Assembly: GCA_902728285.1 (NCBI GenBank)
Contig: CACVBU010000603.1
Coordinates: forward strand, 894,758 to 958,757
Origin: Clytia hemisphaerica
Taxonomy: Eukaryota; Cnidaria; Hydrozoa; Leptothecata; Clytiidae
Reading direction: 5' to 3'
Length of the DNA stretch: 64,000 bases
Shown: positions 11,841 to 26,000 of the stretch, piece by piece
Numbering within the stretch: position 1 is the first letter of the stretch
Layout of the letters: each line of letters opens with the position of its first letter
Notes under the pieces: model-generated
What the model saw: only the letters and a program-made list of their open reading frames with translations
What the model was told of the DNA's origin: nothing
Databases searched by the model: none
Translations under genes and position numbers: made by a program

Positions 11841-12413
11841 CTACGACCACACAATATTTTCTTCCAGCTTAGCTCTGAATGAAAGTCTATTTTCAAAAAT
11901 ATGCCAATTATTTATATAATAAATGCATTCCTCAACTTCATCAGAAATTTCAATAACTTCAGTTTTAAAAGTATAACTTTTATTCAACAGCAATGTGTAA
12001 ATGTTCAAATTTTCTCGATTTATAATTCTGTTAGTAGAGTGTACGTAGCTGAAGTCTATGTTCATATTCGTAGTTAGTAGATGAAAGATGTATGGAGCAA
12101 CAGATTTGTTGTGAATGATTTGGCTGAGTAGCCTAAGTCTTCTGCTATCTATGAGGGTGGTAATGTCAGCTAGGTTGTATAGTTTGTTCAGTAAGTTCCT
12201 TGATCGTTTAGATACACCGAAAAGTGACTTAAGACACATTCTTGCTTGGGTATTAAGATGTTCAGCTTCTGATTTTGTAAGAGTCACAAGTTCTAGACCG
12301 TATAGAAGTTTGGGTACAACAATGCTATTGAATAGTGTAACAATCTGATTGGGATGACACAGTCGAAAATATGAAAATATGCATACTACTGTCTCGAAAA
12401 AAAAACCGAACAT
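11841..12413 (-). pseudogene. LINE reverse-transcriptase C-terminal fragment
   Basis: An open frame of 190 codons. From about residue 17 onward it matches the region after the RT palm in non-LTR elements: HPNQIVTLFNSIVVPKLLYG, then CLKSLFGVSKRSRN and RLRLLSQIIHN. No RT palm motifs (FADD, PQG) precede it, so this is a 5'-truncated 3' piece, as is usual for LINE insertions. The first 16 residues are probably not element-derived. It differs from both other LINEs in the window. Confidence 0.65.
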
Positions 12414-12654
12414 TTATTACGGAAGAGACTAACTACGGGGATGCTTGCGCGACAAAAAACAACAAAAACAACAAAATTTCGAGATTCCAGTCCAATATCT
12501 ATGCGTGAAACTATAAGTGCCTCCTCGTCGCTGCGCTCCTGCGGGGGCAATAAGAGTTCCTCACTTTGCAATCTCATACTTGCACCACTTTTTGATTTTA
12601 CTGATGGACCAAATAATTTTGTTAGCGCTATCAGGATCATGATAAAGTGAACGA

Positions 12655-12790
12655 AGGTACTTTCCGAGGGGTAGGTACTTTGGCATATTGAGGGTACGGG
12701 TGTGTGCCGCCCTTAAGGGTACCTTTTTTGGACTTCCAAAGGATTGGAAGATCAGAAAATGAAATTTCAATCCACTAAGGGTCGGGAAAA
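12655..12790 (+). repeat. Dispersed repeat with CCCTTAAGGG palindrome, copy 2
   Basis: Same block as at 9490-9600 (GGTACTTTGGCATATTGAGG, GTGTGCCGCC, CTTAAGGGTACCTTTTTTGG, ACTTCCAAAG). About 30 nt are inserted between the ACTTCCAAAG phrase and CCACTAAGGGTCGG. Confidence 0.7.
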
Positions 12791-15700
12791 ATTCAACTTC
12801 TTGCCTTTATCGGTTCAAACCAAATATCGGAAAAAGATGTTCTGTGTTTAGCAGGGGTGGTGTAACGTGTAACGTGTAACGGCCAGTATTTCAAAATCCC
12901 AAAAATACAAAAGTTTCGTGCTAGAGATGAGATATCGAAGCTCTACTATCTAGCGCTGTCTCCGCGTGAAATATTCCTTCCTAGTATAGAATTCAACTTT
13001 TTTCTTTTTGAGATAAAGTGCTTTTCTAGGTTATTAAAAAATGTAAACAGACCGCTGACCAGAAAACGTAAAGGTACTGTGGGCGTCTACTTTAATTTCC
13101 GCTTGTTGAAAATAAATAGAACGAGAAAAGTTGCACGAGTTTTTTTATGATCACAAGTTCCAGAGACATTTAGAGAAAAAGTAATTATTTTTAATTGATG
13201 GAATGTGGCTTTGTTGATGGTAAAATTACACTGTTTTTTGTAGCTTCCGTCTTTTTAATAAGCTAATTTTTTTATGATAATCTCATTAGAAAAATCAAGT
13301 TTATGCCTTATGCATAAAATGCAAAAGAAACGGTTTGTTTAACCCATGATGCATGAAGTCTAGAGTTGTGAATGTGAGTAAAAAGGTAGTAAACAGTTGA
13401 ATGGTCCTGTAACATGTTTGATATTATCATTGAGAAGTTTACTACATTTTGTTTTTCAACAACTTTATACTTTTCTAATGCGAATAAACCCGAAAATAAT
13501 ATTGTGTTGAAATCATCTTTTTGGTTTTTGTGATGGGTACGGCAGGGCTGTCATGTGTGTCCGAAAGCTGATGCTAGACTTGATATTGCAAATAAATCAG
13601 GTCCAAAACCTCTTCTAAAGAATTTGTCCAATAGTCGTTTAAAAGAACACAACGGTTTATTGAATAACAAAATTACTATTATCCACATACATTACTTTCC
13701 CTCGGCCAGTACAATCGGGATATATTATCTTGTCCCTAGGTAACTGCTGTGTTGTAAAAGACAAATCAATAAGATGAAGTTATCAATAAAAAATTCTGCT
13801 GGAGTAATTAGTTATTCAAAAGACTGTTGCGTTCCCTTAAACAGCTATTTAGTGCCTGGCTGGTAGTGGTATAATAGAGACAGAATTTTTAAAAGAAAAA
13901 ACTTTTTTACCATAAATTTTCAATGAAATGTGTGAGTTTTTCAGGAAGTTACCTCAAAACCAAAGAAAATATGACAGTCTAGATAAACTCTAGTCTGAAA
14001 ATCTGCAGTATACTATCTTCATTTTCTGATTTAAATAGTCGTTTGGGGGGAGAGTGCAACGATCGTTTGAATAACTCGAGCATAAATTTTTTTAATGAAA
14101 GCGTCACATATATAATAGACTTTTTCGCCTTTTCATCCCCCATACTGAATTGTGTACAAAACTATGGTGGCTGAATTGCCGTGGTGAGATTGCATTGAAA
14201 GTATGCAAAATCTATGCAAAAAGAAAGTATTAATAAAACTTACATGCATAATTAGCATTATATTGAAGTGTAATCTTGTAGAAGAAAGATTAAATTTACT
14301 TCTCTTAAAAAGTAAAAATAATTATATTTGCTCATCTCTTAGAACAACTATTTCAAAAAACCATAACATTAGACATAAACTCAAGCTGAAAAATCACCAG
14401 CGAAGGTAAAAAAATAATCCTTTACGGCTGGCGGTAAATTATTCTCCTGGGAATAGAACCGCCAAATGATCAAATCAAAACATTGATCTGAACCCCCTGA
14501 TTTACAGCGGCTTTTACTAATGTCTTGCGCTTGACCTTGTATATCAAAACGGGGGTTTTAATATTTTCTTGCACAGGAAATAATGTGTGACGTCATAATT
14601 ACTGCTTTCAGTTTGCGTGTTTTGAAATTTTGATACGTGTGTACTCCGTCTTTGTGGAATTTTTTAATGACATGAAAACAGAATATGCTATATCTTTGAG
14701 AACAAATTTCTAAAAGGCTTTTGTTGTTCTGTAAATATTTCTTTTTGGATTAAGAAATTCTATCTTTTATTGTTCTAATGATTATAATATTTCTTTATAA
14801 GATGCATTGTTGTCTTTTTAATCTTTGCATATGTTTTGCATATTTTCCAACTAAATCCAACCGCTGCTTTTTTGTTCCTGTATTTTTTCATATAATTCAA
14901 GATGGCGGATGGAAAGACGAAAAGGTCTATTGATTTGTCTTTCACAGTTTTTTGTGCTCTAAATTCTGACTGGCTCAAAAATCTCGAGAGCGCAATTATT
15001 TTACGTGTAATCACTTTTGGGAATCCTCTTTATCACGTCAAGAGACAAAGGATGTTTCAGAGATAAAAATCTTTAAACAAATTTCAACAATAAGTTTACA
15101 ATCATGATTTAATTACAACTGATCATGGCCCCTTCATTTTTTTGCCGCAAATGACTATTTTAAAAACTCTCGGTTATTTCTCAAAATTCTTTTCAAATTG
15201 ACTTGAAGTGTGTCCTAAAATTAGCACTTTCACCCACTTAAAATTCAAAATTTTCTTTGTTACCCAAGCATGATGGACAACGTTAGTGTACACCAATATT
15301 TGGCCCCATTTCTTCAGCCCTCAAACCCTGCTGATAGAAAATTGAGCTTTTAAAGTTTGAATATCGCCCTCCTGAGAACAAAGAAGAAGAAATTCGTGGT
15401 CGACATAGTTGACTTTGAAAAGTAGTATATAATATAGGTTTTATTATGGTCCCTCCTCTGGACTTCAAAACCTTTTTAGCAAAAATTGGAAAGTTTTCTA
15501 TGGAGCATTGAAGGGGTAAGACCCATTATCCATACATACAAATTATAAGATTGTTTAGAAGTAAAAAAAGTATATAAAATTTTAGCACTAAAGAGACGAC
15601 ATAAAGAAATTAGCTTAAAGTTGGCTAAATTAAAAGTTGAAGCTAGATGTGACAGAACAACCAGCCAAACTAGGAAGGCGTACAACAAAATGCTAAACAA

Positions 15701-17012
15701 AAGAGGTATACAAAAGATTAAGAGAAAGCTGGTTGTAAAATAGTTGCTTGAAACAAGAGAATATAATATACAAACTATATACAATTTCATATATATTGTC
15801 AGTAAGAAACAAAAACCCCTGCAAAAAAGTAAAGTATGTTTTTATGCAAGACTAAGGTAAGGAGTTAGGGTAGGTTAAAAGTGTCGTTATAATCTGAGAA
15901 TTTAAGGAAGAGGATTTAAGATATGTAAATGTTATGTTTTTATAAATATATGAAATTATAAAGATAAAATATGTTTTGGTTATGATATATTAAATATTAT
16001 TCAGAGCTTTGGGTTGAAGATGTTTTAACAAGAAAGTTAAATTTGAAGAGGAGAAAAAGCTGGGATGTGAAGTAAGCTAAACGAGACACCAAAATTACTT
16101 TGATTCTGAGGTGTCAAGGCACCCAAAAACACAATGCGTAAAAGAAAGCTAGGACAAACAAGAAAAACTCAGTCTTTAATTAAGATTGTGAATTGCTAAT
16201 GATATAGCTTTTAAGACTACATTTATTCTTCGTGAAGAAGGGCTCTTCCTGTCGTTTTGAAATTAACTTTATCAAGACAGTCTGATTTTTTCAGATCCTT
16301 CTTATTATTGACAAATTTACTAGGATAGTCAATTCTGAATGCTTCCAAGAGACAACCCTCTCTCTTTCTCTCTTTTCTCACGGTAGTAAAAGAGACATAC
16401 TTATAATTTAAAAGAATTGATGAAACATTAGCAGTTGCATAATGTGCTTATTGGTTTGTGTATATACATGGTGTGCAATCCACCATTTTAGTATCATCAT
16501 TTTTCTATAAGACCTGAAGTATTGTTGACACTAGTTTTTGTTTTTGTGAATGAGATACATGATGTAACACATAACAACTCTTATTTAAATTCATTAAAAG
16601 AGGAGACAATCTTTTTCTCTAAACTCAATTGGAATTTTGTTTGCATATAGATGGGGGTGAGAGTGGTAAGAGGAGAAAATCTGAGTTAAAAAAGGTAGCT
16701 CAGATTCCATATCAAAGAAATAAATTTCAAAAACAAACATTTCAATTTTACAGGCACAACTTTAGACAGAGAGATAATCAGTTTTTTGATAGAATCTGAG
16801 AGGTAGCCAAAGGTAACCATGTGACCTCACAGTGACATGTGCATAACTGTATCAACATTGTATAGAGAATGCTCTTGATATGTGCTGATATCAAAACATT
16901 CCAATGTAAATAAATCAATGTTATCTTGTTGTCTTTAGTACCAGCTATTCAAGTTTTGCAGACAGTTTATCACATTTCAGTGAAATTGGAGAAAAAGTTT
17001 GCATCTTTATTT
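12791..17012. other. No gene seen; upstream region of the FNDC3 gene
   Basis: No exon with both motif content and splice logic was found. A hydrophobic 104-codon open frame on the minus strand (15476-15790) faces a basic plus-strand frame and is best read as compositional. The promoter of the downstream gene should lie in the last part, but I cannot place a TATA box or start site with confidence. An acceptor-like TTTATTTTAG ends at 17015, 31 bases before the start codon. Confidence 0.45.
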
Positions 17013-17046
17013 TAGAATATAAACCAAAATAAACCAAATAAAAATT
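17005..17046 (+). promoter_or_regulatory. Acceptor-like site and leader before the FNDC3 start
   Basis: GCATCTTTATTTTAG ends at 17015 and is followed by 31 AT-rich bases and the ATG at 17047. It could be the 3' end of a 5'-UTR intron or a spliced-leader acceptor. The sequence alone does not decide. Confidence 0.35.
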
Positions 17047-20000
17047 ATGGCTGTGCAAGCTCACCAAGATTATGGTATGTGTCTTCCTGAGCATCATTCT
17101 CCCAGCCAATCACCTCTTAGTGCAAGCCCTATACCCGATCAATCACACAGTCCGAGAGGTAATGGAACTAATATGATGGGCCAAGAACATAATTGGTATA
17201 TTATACTTGAACCAAATGGCAATTCAAATGTTGTCCATTTCAATTCACCAAATGGTGAAACAGTTGCATCATTTATTGCTAATTGTGGAGATATGATCGA
17301 ATTTGAACCTGGTGTTTTCTTTCAAGTACCCTACCCACAGCAACCTGGTCCTATGCCTATACAGCCAGTACCTCAACCAATACATCAACCGCAACCCATG
17401 TACCTCAATACTTCAGCGCAAAACATTCAAAACTCTAATATGATTCCTAACGGTTATAATTCACACGAGTTTACTGTTAATCCTTATTGCCCATCTCATG
17501 GCAATGCAAATACCACAAATAATTTTACACAGACTAATGGCAGAGCTGAAAAGCGACGAGAAAAGCTACAAAAGAAATTAAGAGATAAAAACCAAAGTAC
17601 ATGTACTTGTAAACAAAGTATGCAGTTTAATGGACACAATGGACTTAATGGAAGAATGGTTGGTCACCCTGATGGAGGTAAGTAAAGTCATATTAATACT
17701 GATGAAAATAAGCTTGTGTAAAAAGAAGCATGCCACTCATTCATTTCAAGTATTTGGCATTTTGAATCGGAAATTCGAAAAACCTATGAAATTATTTTTC
17801 TTTATTATAGTTCAAATTCTGTTGTATTACTTTTCCTTGAATTCAATATTGTTTTCAAAAATATTTTTAAGTTGGTTGGATCTGTCTTTTCTTTTTTCCC
17901 TTTTCTTAAAATTTGCAAAAAAAGTTTGTTTTTATTTGAGTTTTGCTGTGAAGTTGTTTTATTTTGTCTGTCCCGTCTGTCTTGACAACTTAGAAAGTTG
18001 AATGAGAACATTCCAAAGACATGACAAAATGAATGATGTTTTGAAATCACTTCTACTACAAAATAAAGATGCTGTAGGTTTTGACATGAGAAAAAATTTG
18101 ATATTCATTTGTCATACTTAGAGATACAATGGTTTCCCGTATTTTCCAACACAAACAGTCTTGAGTTGAAGGTCTTAAAAAACATCACTTTGTTTTGTTT
18201 CAAAATATCTATGAGTGCATCATAACCTGAAAAAGTGTTTTGCAAGCTACAGGCTTCGATGTAATTATACTGCTTCTGCTTTTATTAATAGCTACCTTAT
18301 GCTATTATAGCTTCCTTCTCTATTAATTCAAAGTAATTAATAAAACACACGACACATAACTATTTTTGTCATCTAATGCTATGGCAATGTTTAAAAAGCT
18401 CCTTTAAAAAGCTTTTTTTTCAAATCGTTGCATTTACCAATTTTTGTTTTTAATCTTTTTTGAGATGGAAGTATATACAGGTATAGATCTAATAGTCAAT
18501 TAGTCATTTTTAAAACTTAAGGTTAAGACAGTTAACCGATATTTAAAGGCCAGAAACTCATCAAAGCAAAAGCTATTTCACCATATACTTCAACTCTATA
18601 TTTATTTGAACAGGAAAAAATAGATTCAACATGTAATATACAGTATATTGTCTGACTTTTCAGGGGAAGCCCTGGAATTCAGACGACTACACGTCACAAA
18701 TGATATAAAACTTCCCAAAACGATTTTTAAAAACTTTGCACAACAATGAAAATTGTGATACTAAGTTCTTCTACTTTCCCTTATTATTAAAAACTATCAT
18801 TAAAACTAAGTGTATCCCATCCTTTGAAATTTTAATGAAAATGTAATGTTATCTCTACTAAAACCATCAGCTTATTAACCTATAGAATCTCCTATAGGCC
18901 TTTCCCTTAAGTTTGAATATTATTTTTATAGTTCACATTTTACCAGAGGACAATGGATATCATAACTTGGATCCAAATGAAGGATTGGATCCAGAAAAAG
19001 ATATGACCATTTGCATCCCTCCTAAGGTATATTATACTTTTCAAATCTTTCAAGTAGTCCTGTGAAATGTTTAACAGGAAAAATGCTTATTTGATCTCAT
19101 ACTGAACATTGAGAAGAGTGGTGACGTTTCTACTAGGCTTATTGCGTATTGATGGTTGTTGAAGTACAATTTCAAAAAATAAGAAAGTTCTCTGTATATT
19201 AGAACCCCTATTTAAAGGTGAACCTGATTAAAAACTCCATTGCACTTTGTCTTTGATCTTAAACTCAAATCTTTTTATTTCTAGACAATGGCTGAGAGCC
19301 CTTATGCCATCATCTTAACATGGGATGAATGCATTTTAAACAACAGTCATCTTCAAGGATGTTTGTTCGACCTGCAGATGTCTGATGCTCGTAACAAATA
19401 CAAAAGCATCTTCAGGTATAATTCTTTGTTTACCAATTCAAAGTATGTAAGTAGTAAGTCTGTGACCGCAGTCGGAGGCGACCCGAAGGCTCCTCTTTCG
19501 ATAGCTATCTACCCGAAGGTAGGGGAGGGCGCCACTCTTTCTCCCAGGATTGCTCCACTTACCCTTGATCCTTATCTTAATTGCTGAGCATCAAGCGGAG
19601 AGGCATCAAGTACCATTTTGGGAATCTTTGGTATGACCCGGCTGGGGGTTGAACCCACAGCCTTGCGAACCGTAGCCGGGCGCTCTACCCCTACAGTCGC
19701 AGTATGTAGAGGGACCGCTTAAGAAGGTTTTAAAGTGGTTTTTTTTTACACGATGCCTTTTTAACAACATGATTCCAGCTTCATATTCTTAATTTCGTGA
19801 GCTATTTCCATTTTGAAAAGTTGAAGAATGAAAAAACTGTTAGTGTTATTTCGAACAAATACAGCTTTAACAAGTGAATAAACATTTTTCAAGTTCTTTA
19901 TTTGCTTTTACCCTACTGAAGGCAGCTGAGTTTAATGATTATTTTCTTCTCTTATATAGCCAAATTTTTTTTCATAAATTTTTACATAAACAAAATATCT

Positions 20001-23000
20001 AACGGTATGGTTTTTAGTAGATACCAAATCTTTTTGCTGGAAATTAGATATTCGAGTAATGAATAATCTTGCTTAATACCATCATGGATACAAGATATAA
20101 AAAATTCATGGCCCAAAATAAGAAAAAAAGACCCTTTTATTAGACGAACGATGATCAAAATGATTTTCATAGAAAACCCTATAAATGTCTTAGACAACTC
20201 AGTAGGTTTTTGAGAAATTTATTTTATTTGCACTCTCTCTCCCCTCTATTTTTTGGCTCCCTCTTTTTGGTTTTGATGATTCATACATACTCTGTTGTTG
20301 TATATCAAATAGCATCTGCCTATATCTGCTAGTACAAAATTTTTAAATAATTAGAGTTGTTGTAACTGCATTTACATTAGGGTCCAAAATATTCTCTTTT
20401 TTTTCTTAAAAAACCTTCTTCACTGTTAAACTGAAGATTTTTGAAGTCTTGCTATAAAAAAAAACAGACTTACACCCTAACTCTAACCACTAAACAATAC
20501 AATTTATTACAGCTCTTTAATTATTTTTTGGTCTTACTTTTTAGCGGTCAATCAAGTACATTTCGTGCTTCAGAACTACAACCAGGAACACAATACTTTT
20601 TCAGGTAATTTTTAAGCATTAAAATCCCTCAAACTTATTCAAATTTAAAATCTCATTAGATCTCATAGAATGACCTTCCTGAGGGGGGTTGAAAATGAAA
20701 ATTGAGAAAGATTTGATTTTAAGCTAATCTTCGATTTGAAACCTAATCTTTGAAAATAATTGATTAGTGAATTTGAAGAAACAGCGAAGCAAAAGCACAA
20801 AAAGGAAAGAATTTACCATGCCAAAATATTCCGTGAAAAAGATTTTCTTATACTTGCTTTTTTTGGATTCGAGAAACAATCTATATATTAATAGCCGTAG
20901 TCTGTATGTGTGTTTGTGTGTCACTTTCGTTTTCGCAAGCAATGTTTTGTTCTTTTAAAAGATGACTTTTATTTTGTTCTTGCTCCACAAATTTGTTTAA
21001 CGATATTCGCGCCGTTTTATAAAGACTTTGTTTGGATTGATAGATTAGATTTTTTCTTTTCTTTTTTTTTCTTTCTTTTCTTTTGTTTTATGTTTTCGAA
21101 TGTAATTAACGACCTTATTTGATTTGAGACATTCGAATTCTTTTCAAAACAAAAGAAATCTTTTAAACTGAATCTATTAAAGAAAAGAACAAATTTAAAA
21201 TAAAACACAATAATCACATAACACAATAACAAGTTTGTTAGAACAACAGCAACATTAAAAATACAATCAAAAGGCAGTAAAAACTAGAATTCTTTCTTCG
21301 TAAAAAGGGACCTTTAAACATGTATGTCGATAATTATTTTGCTGTAAATCTAAGTCATTGTTGAATTTGAAAAATTATTGAAGTTATGACGAAGTTATTT
21401 TATAAAAAGCAACATAAAATTGCGCTATCACGCTTTTTTGTCTGTGTGTCCTAGCTGCCTTCCGGGGGGGGGGCTATGGTTGCGAGCTGACTTTCGGCCC
21501 TGCCCCTCGGACCCTTAGCAGAATAAAGAGGAGAAGAAACAAGGGAAATTGTGTGAATTTTAATTCACTTTTTGGAACTAATTTTACCAAATTTCTATCT
21601 TTCTGAGGGCAAAAAATTGAAATTTTCCTATTTTTCCAATTCTTAGTGGGACTGAAGTTTGATTTTCCGATTTTTCAAACTGCCATGTTTCAAAAAAGGC
21701 ACCCTTAAGGCCGGCACATACCCATACCCTTCTCTTGCCTAAGTACCCCCTCCCCCGGGCTGCGTTTTTTCGACGAATCGCGTTTCATTTCTATTATTTC
21801 ACTCCGCTTATCTTGACATCAAAGTTTTCCTAAACATCAAGAACTACGGCAAATATAACGCGAGCGAAGCGATAAAAAAAATCTAATTGCAGAGCCGTCT
21901 CGGACGTCGGTCGCCGGTATTGTGTAATTTGGGAATGACGCCCTTTTTGTTTTCTGATCATTTTTGCCACAAAAATCTTTTTCAAAATATGGTTAAAAGA
22001 TACGTCACCCGGGAGGGATAGAGTCAAACTTTGAAGAGAATTCTTCCCTTTAATTTTGATTTTATCGTGTTTAAGCCACCTTCCCAACATCTCAAAGGAC
22101 TTTAAATGCGTTCAGCAAACAGCTAAACCGGCGTGCGACGCCGGGTACCGGCTAGTTGTGTATAAACTGACATGAATGTTTTAAGTTCAATGTGCTGGAT
22201 GCTCTTCTGTTAAGAAAATGTTTACTAGTTCATCAGGGGTCTTATTTAGTCCCGGCGAATGGCGAATTTTGCCGGTCCAAGGCACGAGAAGAATTACAAT
22301 TTGCCGTTCGAAAAGTTTCGTTCGCCGCCTCAAGTACATATTTACGCTAATCAATACACTGCGCTTGTTAAGAATTCGCCGGCCTAGAATCTAGAAATCG
22401 CCAGAGTTAATTTTTCATTCGCCAGCCTACCAAAAACAAAGCAAAGTCCCTGATTCATACAATACACAATTTTGTAGATCAATCAGCTTTCATCTCCGGA
22501 GACTTATGAAACATTACAGTTAAGTTTTTATTTATGAAAATTTCGTCTCAATTTGTTTACAGACTGAGTGCATCATGGAATAATAAAAGAGGACCTTTTT
22601 CTGATGCAGTTTCTTGCACAACTCTACAGACCAAACCGACGACTCCTTCTATGTTGAGGGTGATTCAAAAAACAAAAACCGCAATCACATTGAAATGGAA
22701 TGTAAGAAGTGATTTTCATCATTCTGAAAAATCCAACATTTATATTGAAGTTAAAGTTCAAACATAGCTCTAAAAAATTCAAATGGGAAGTTTGGGCCTT
22801 ATTTAATATGCCTTTTATCCTTTATGCGGTCACTTCTAAACTCTCAGTTACAGAAATTGAACTTGCTGAAATATTTAAGTTTCTAGGAATTGTACATTTG
22901 ATACTTGGTTAGAATACTGTTAAATCTATTTTTGATGAATTTTCAGGCACCTATCAGTGATGGGGGATCAAGTATTACTTCGTACACATTGCAATGGATT

Positions 23001-26000
23001 AAAGTGAGTTTTAATTTCTTTGTCATTTATCGTTTCGTTTCTTTAGAGTGTTTTATTAAGTGCATGCATCATACATTATCGAACAATAGGTTAGGTGGTC
23101 GGTGTATCTTAGGAAAAAGGTCTAAAATTCTATTTTAAACACGCTAAGACACGTATCTTTTTTTAAACGGTATCACTTTTTGTCTCTTAGGGTCACGAGC
23201 AAGGGCAGTATTCAGACTTGTTCACAGGGCTTCAAAAACAATTTAAACACAGTCATAAACTTCCACCTGGAACGCAGTGCTCGTTCCGCGTTCTTGCAAC
23301 GAATGAGATCGGTAGCAGGTAAAATATTCAATTTATTCTCATTTTCTTGTTAAATTTTGATGAGTATGTATTGAGCTTTCTAAAAGCTAATTTTATCATT
23401 ATTTTGTCTCTTCTTGCTCTACACGAACTATTTTCATCCATAGTTTTTAAAGGACACTCGATGTCCCTGATCAAAAAAGTTGATCAATTTAGATCAACTT
23501 CAAAAAAACTAATTTCGTTTCTGTTAGTGATTGGAGTGACGTAATGAGATGTCTGACAAGTGCTGGCCCACCTGCAGCTCCCGAAGCACCAAAATCTGTT
23601 GACTGTGGAACGAACTTCATTCGACTGATTTGGTGCGAACCTGACAATAACGGTGGTAAGGAAAGTTTATACCCTCTCCCTACTCGATTCAAAATCACCA
23701 TTTAAAAGCTTATTGGCGTTGGCGTTCTGTGACGGCCTAAAAAATTTTACCAACGATTTGAAAAGCATAAAAAACCTAGTTCATTTAGTTTCTTTTGCTA
23801 CTCTCCTTCTAATATTTTCATGTTTACTTAAGGTTTTACTTGAGCAACACCCCCAAAAAAGAACAGAGAGAAGCAAAGATTTTCTTCTTTGTGGTTAGCG
23901 TCACTGAGCTTTATAAACCTTGGAAAGAAGCCATTGCAGTGTTAAATCTTTGCCACACGTCTAACGGCGCTTCGTATTTAAAGGAAAAGTGGATCTAGCG
24001 CCCTTGGTGCATTTCCAACCTAGAGTACCATTAGGGTACCGCTCCGATCAAACATTTTGGCTGGCGCGGATCGAGAAACTACCTTCAGGTTTTATATAAA
24101 ACACAGTGACCCGCATTAAAAACTTCTTATTATATACTTATTTTCTTTCAGCTCCAGTGGAAGAATACAAACTGGAAATGGAAGATCCAAATGATGGTTA
24201 TGGTTTCATATCCAAATATCACGGAGAAAAGACGAGCTATTGCTGCCAAAATCTACGCAGAAACACCCATTACACTTTCAGAGTGAGATAATTGTAATAT
24301 TATAGTATGCGAGTCTAAAATCTAATGCATGGTATAAACCTCTATGAATTCTGAAAAGTTCTTTATCCCCTTCACAACAATAGAATCTTATATACCATCA
24401 CTTTTACTTCTTCGAACTCGATCATAGAGTGTAATATGTTCGAATTACAAAGAGATTCGAATTATAGAAAATATTTTACAAGACCCCCTGGCGAGGAATG
24501 AGAATTAGTTTGCATTGTAGAAAGATCAGAATAATAGAAGTACGAATTAGCAACAGTCTAGAAACCAGAACTAGCAGTCTGGACAGCGCTAAGCGCTCCA
24601 ACTTAAAAAAGGAGGAATTCCTACCTCGTAAGGAATAGGACCCATTCCCCGATTGGAAGGGCTCATATTATACCTGTATTGTTCTTGAATTTATTTTCAT
24701 TCTTCAAACAATTGCTGACATATCTGCTTTTCTTCTCAGTTATCAGCATCCAATAGTCAAGGTTTCAGTCGTCCCAGTCCACCCATCTCATATATGACAC
24801 TTCCAGAGGCTCCTGGTAAAATGGAAAAACCCAAAGTCAATGGAAAGCCTAAAACGAATTCCATATCGATCAAGTGGGGTGAGTATTTTTTGTGTTTTGG
24901 AATATACAGTAAATCTAACTTGCTGTTTCCAATGATTAGTCTTATTTTGTAAAGCTAGTCACAAAAGTGCTCGGAAAAAATTTCGTTAAAAAATTCGAGT
25001 GAATTATCGAGAAATAAAAATCTAACTTACAATTGCTACACGGTGCTTCATGCTGGCGAAATCTTCAGGCTTCTAAGACTTAATTTCAAGTAAATCGAAA
25101 ACCTATTGACAAATGTTAGTTAGTTAAAAGTGTTTTAGTCTTTATTTCGGAAACTCGTAAGTGGGATTTAAATCTCTCAACTCTCAAATGTTTTCTTTTA
25201 TAGAACCACCACGTGACTCAGGTGGCAACGAAGCTATCAGTTACATTCTAGAAGTCGATGATGGAAAAGGTGTGTTTTATTGGTTTTATAATCTATGTCT
25301 TCAACCTAAAGCAATCTTGATAGGACATTTTATCCGATCCACTTAAGATCGCATAGTTTCCTCCTGGGTCAGTTCCCCCGATAAATTTTAGTGCCTGGTA
25401 GTCAAGTCCCCCCCTGAAAATAAGAAAATCCTTTTCCCACCCCTTTTGTGTTTTCCCAAGTTTTTGTTGAACTATTTTGAACCCCCCCCCCCCGCCCCTA
25501 GATTTCCATTTTTTCCTTTTGTCCGGGAAAAAATTGGAAAAAAATCCCCCCTCTCCAGCAGAAAGGGGAGGGAGGAAACTATGGATCGTTATTTCTACCT
25601 ATGGCATTATAAGATACTTATGCTATTCTTAGTTGTCCATCATACTGTATAATCAGTGTTGTCGTTGTGTAAGTTTGGTTAAGTCCTTGGAATCGTGAAT
25701 CTATGGTATCACAAGTTCTGCAAGATTTACCAACTACACCAACTACAATGTAACTTACCGTTACAAGGTGATATAATGTTTTCTTCTCTTTTACTTCCAG
25801 GAGGACAGCTCAATCCCTTATACCAAGGCTCAGATCGTGAATTCACTTTATCAAATCTGAAACCTGGTTGCACGTACAAAATAAGGGTGGTCTCAGAAAG
25901 CAAGGCTGGCCAAGGAACCTGGTCACCCATTCTTCAAGCATCCACACTACCAGTGTGCCCAAGGAACTGTCAACCACCATCTTGTCATAAAGCTGAACCT

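Noticed and set aside
15476-15790. Hydrophobic 104-codon open frame (minus)
   Set aside because: Hydrophobic because the opposite strand is A-rich; no signal-peptide logic, no conserved pattern, no splice sites.
19630-19700. tRNA gene on the minus strand
   Set aside because: A B box and a plausible A box are there but the cloverleaf arms do not close; with the 8-bp TSD a SINE fits better.
20767-21232. Short overlapping frames on both strands near the Helitron start
   Set aside because: Low-complexity Lys/Phe-rich translations of an A/T tract; no homology features.
22239-22452. CAGGG-ended hAT MITE in FNDC3 intron 4
   Set aside because: Only about 5-7 bp of terminal match and no convincing 8-bp duplication.
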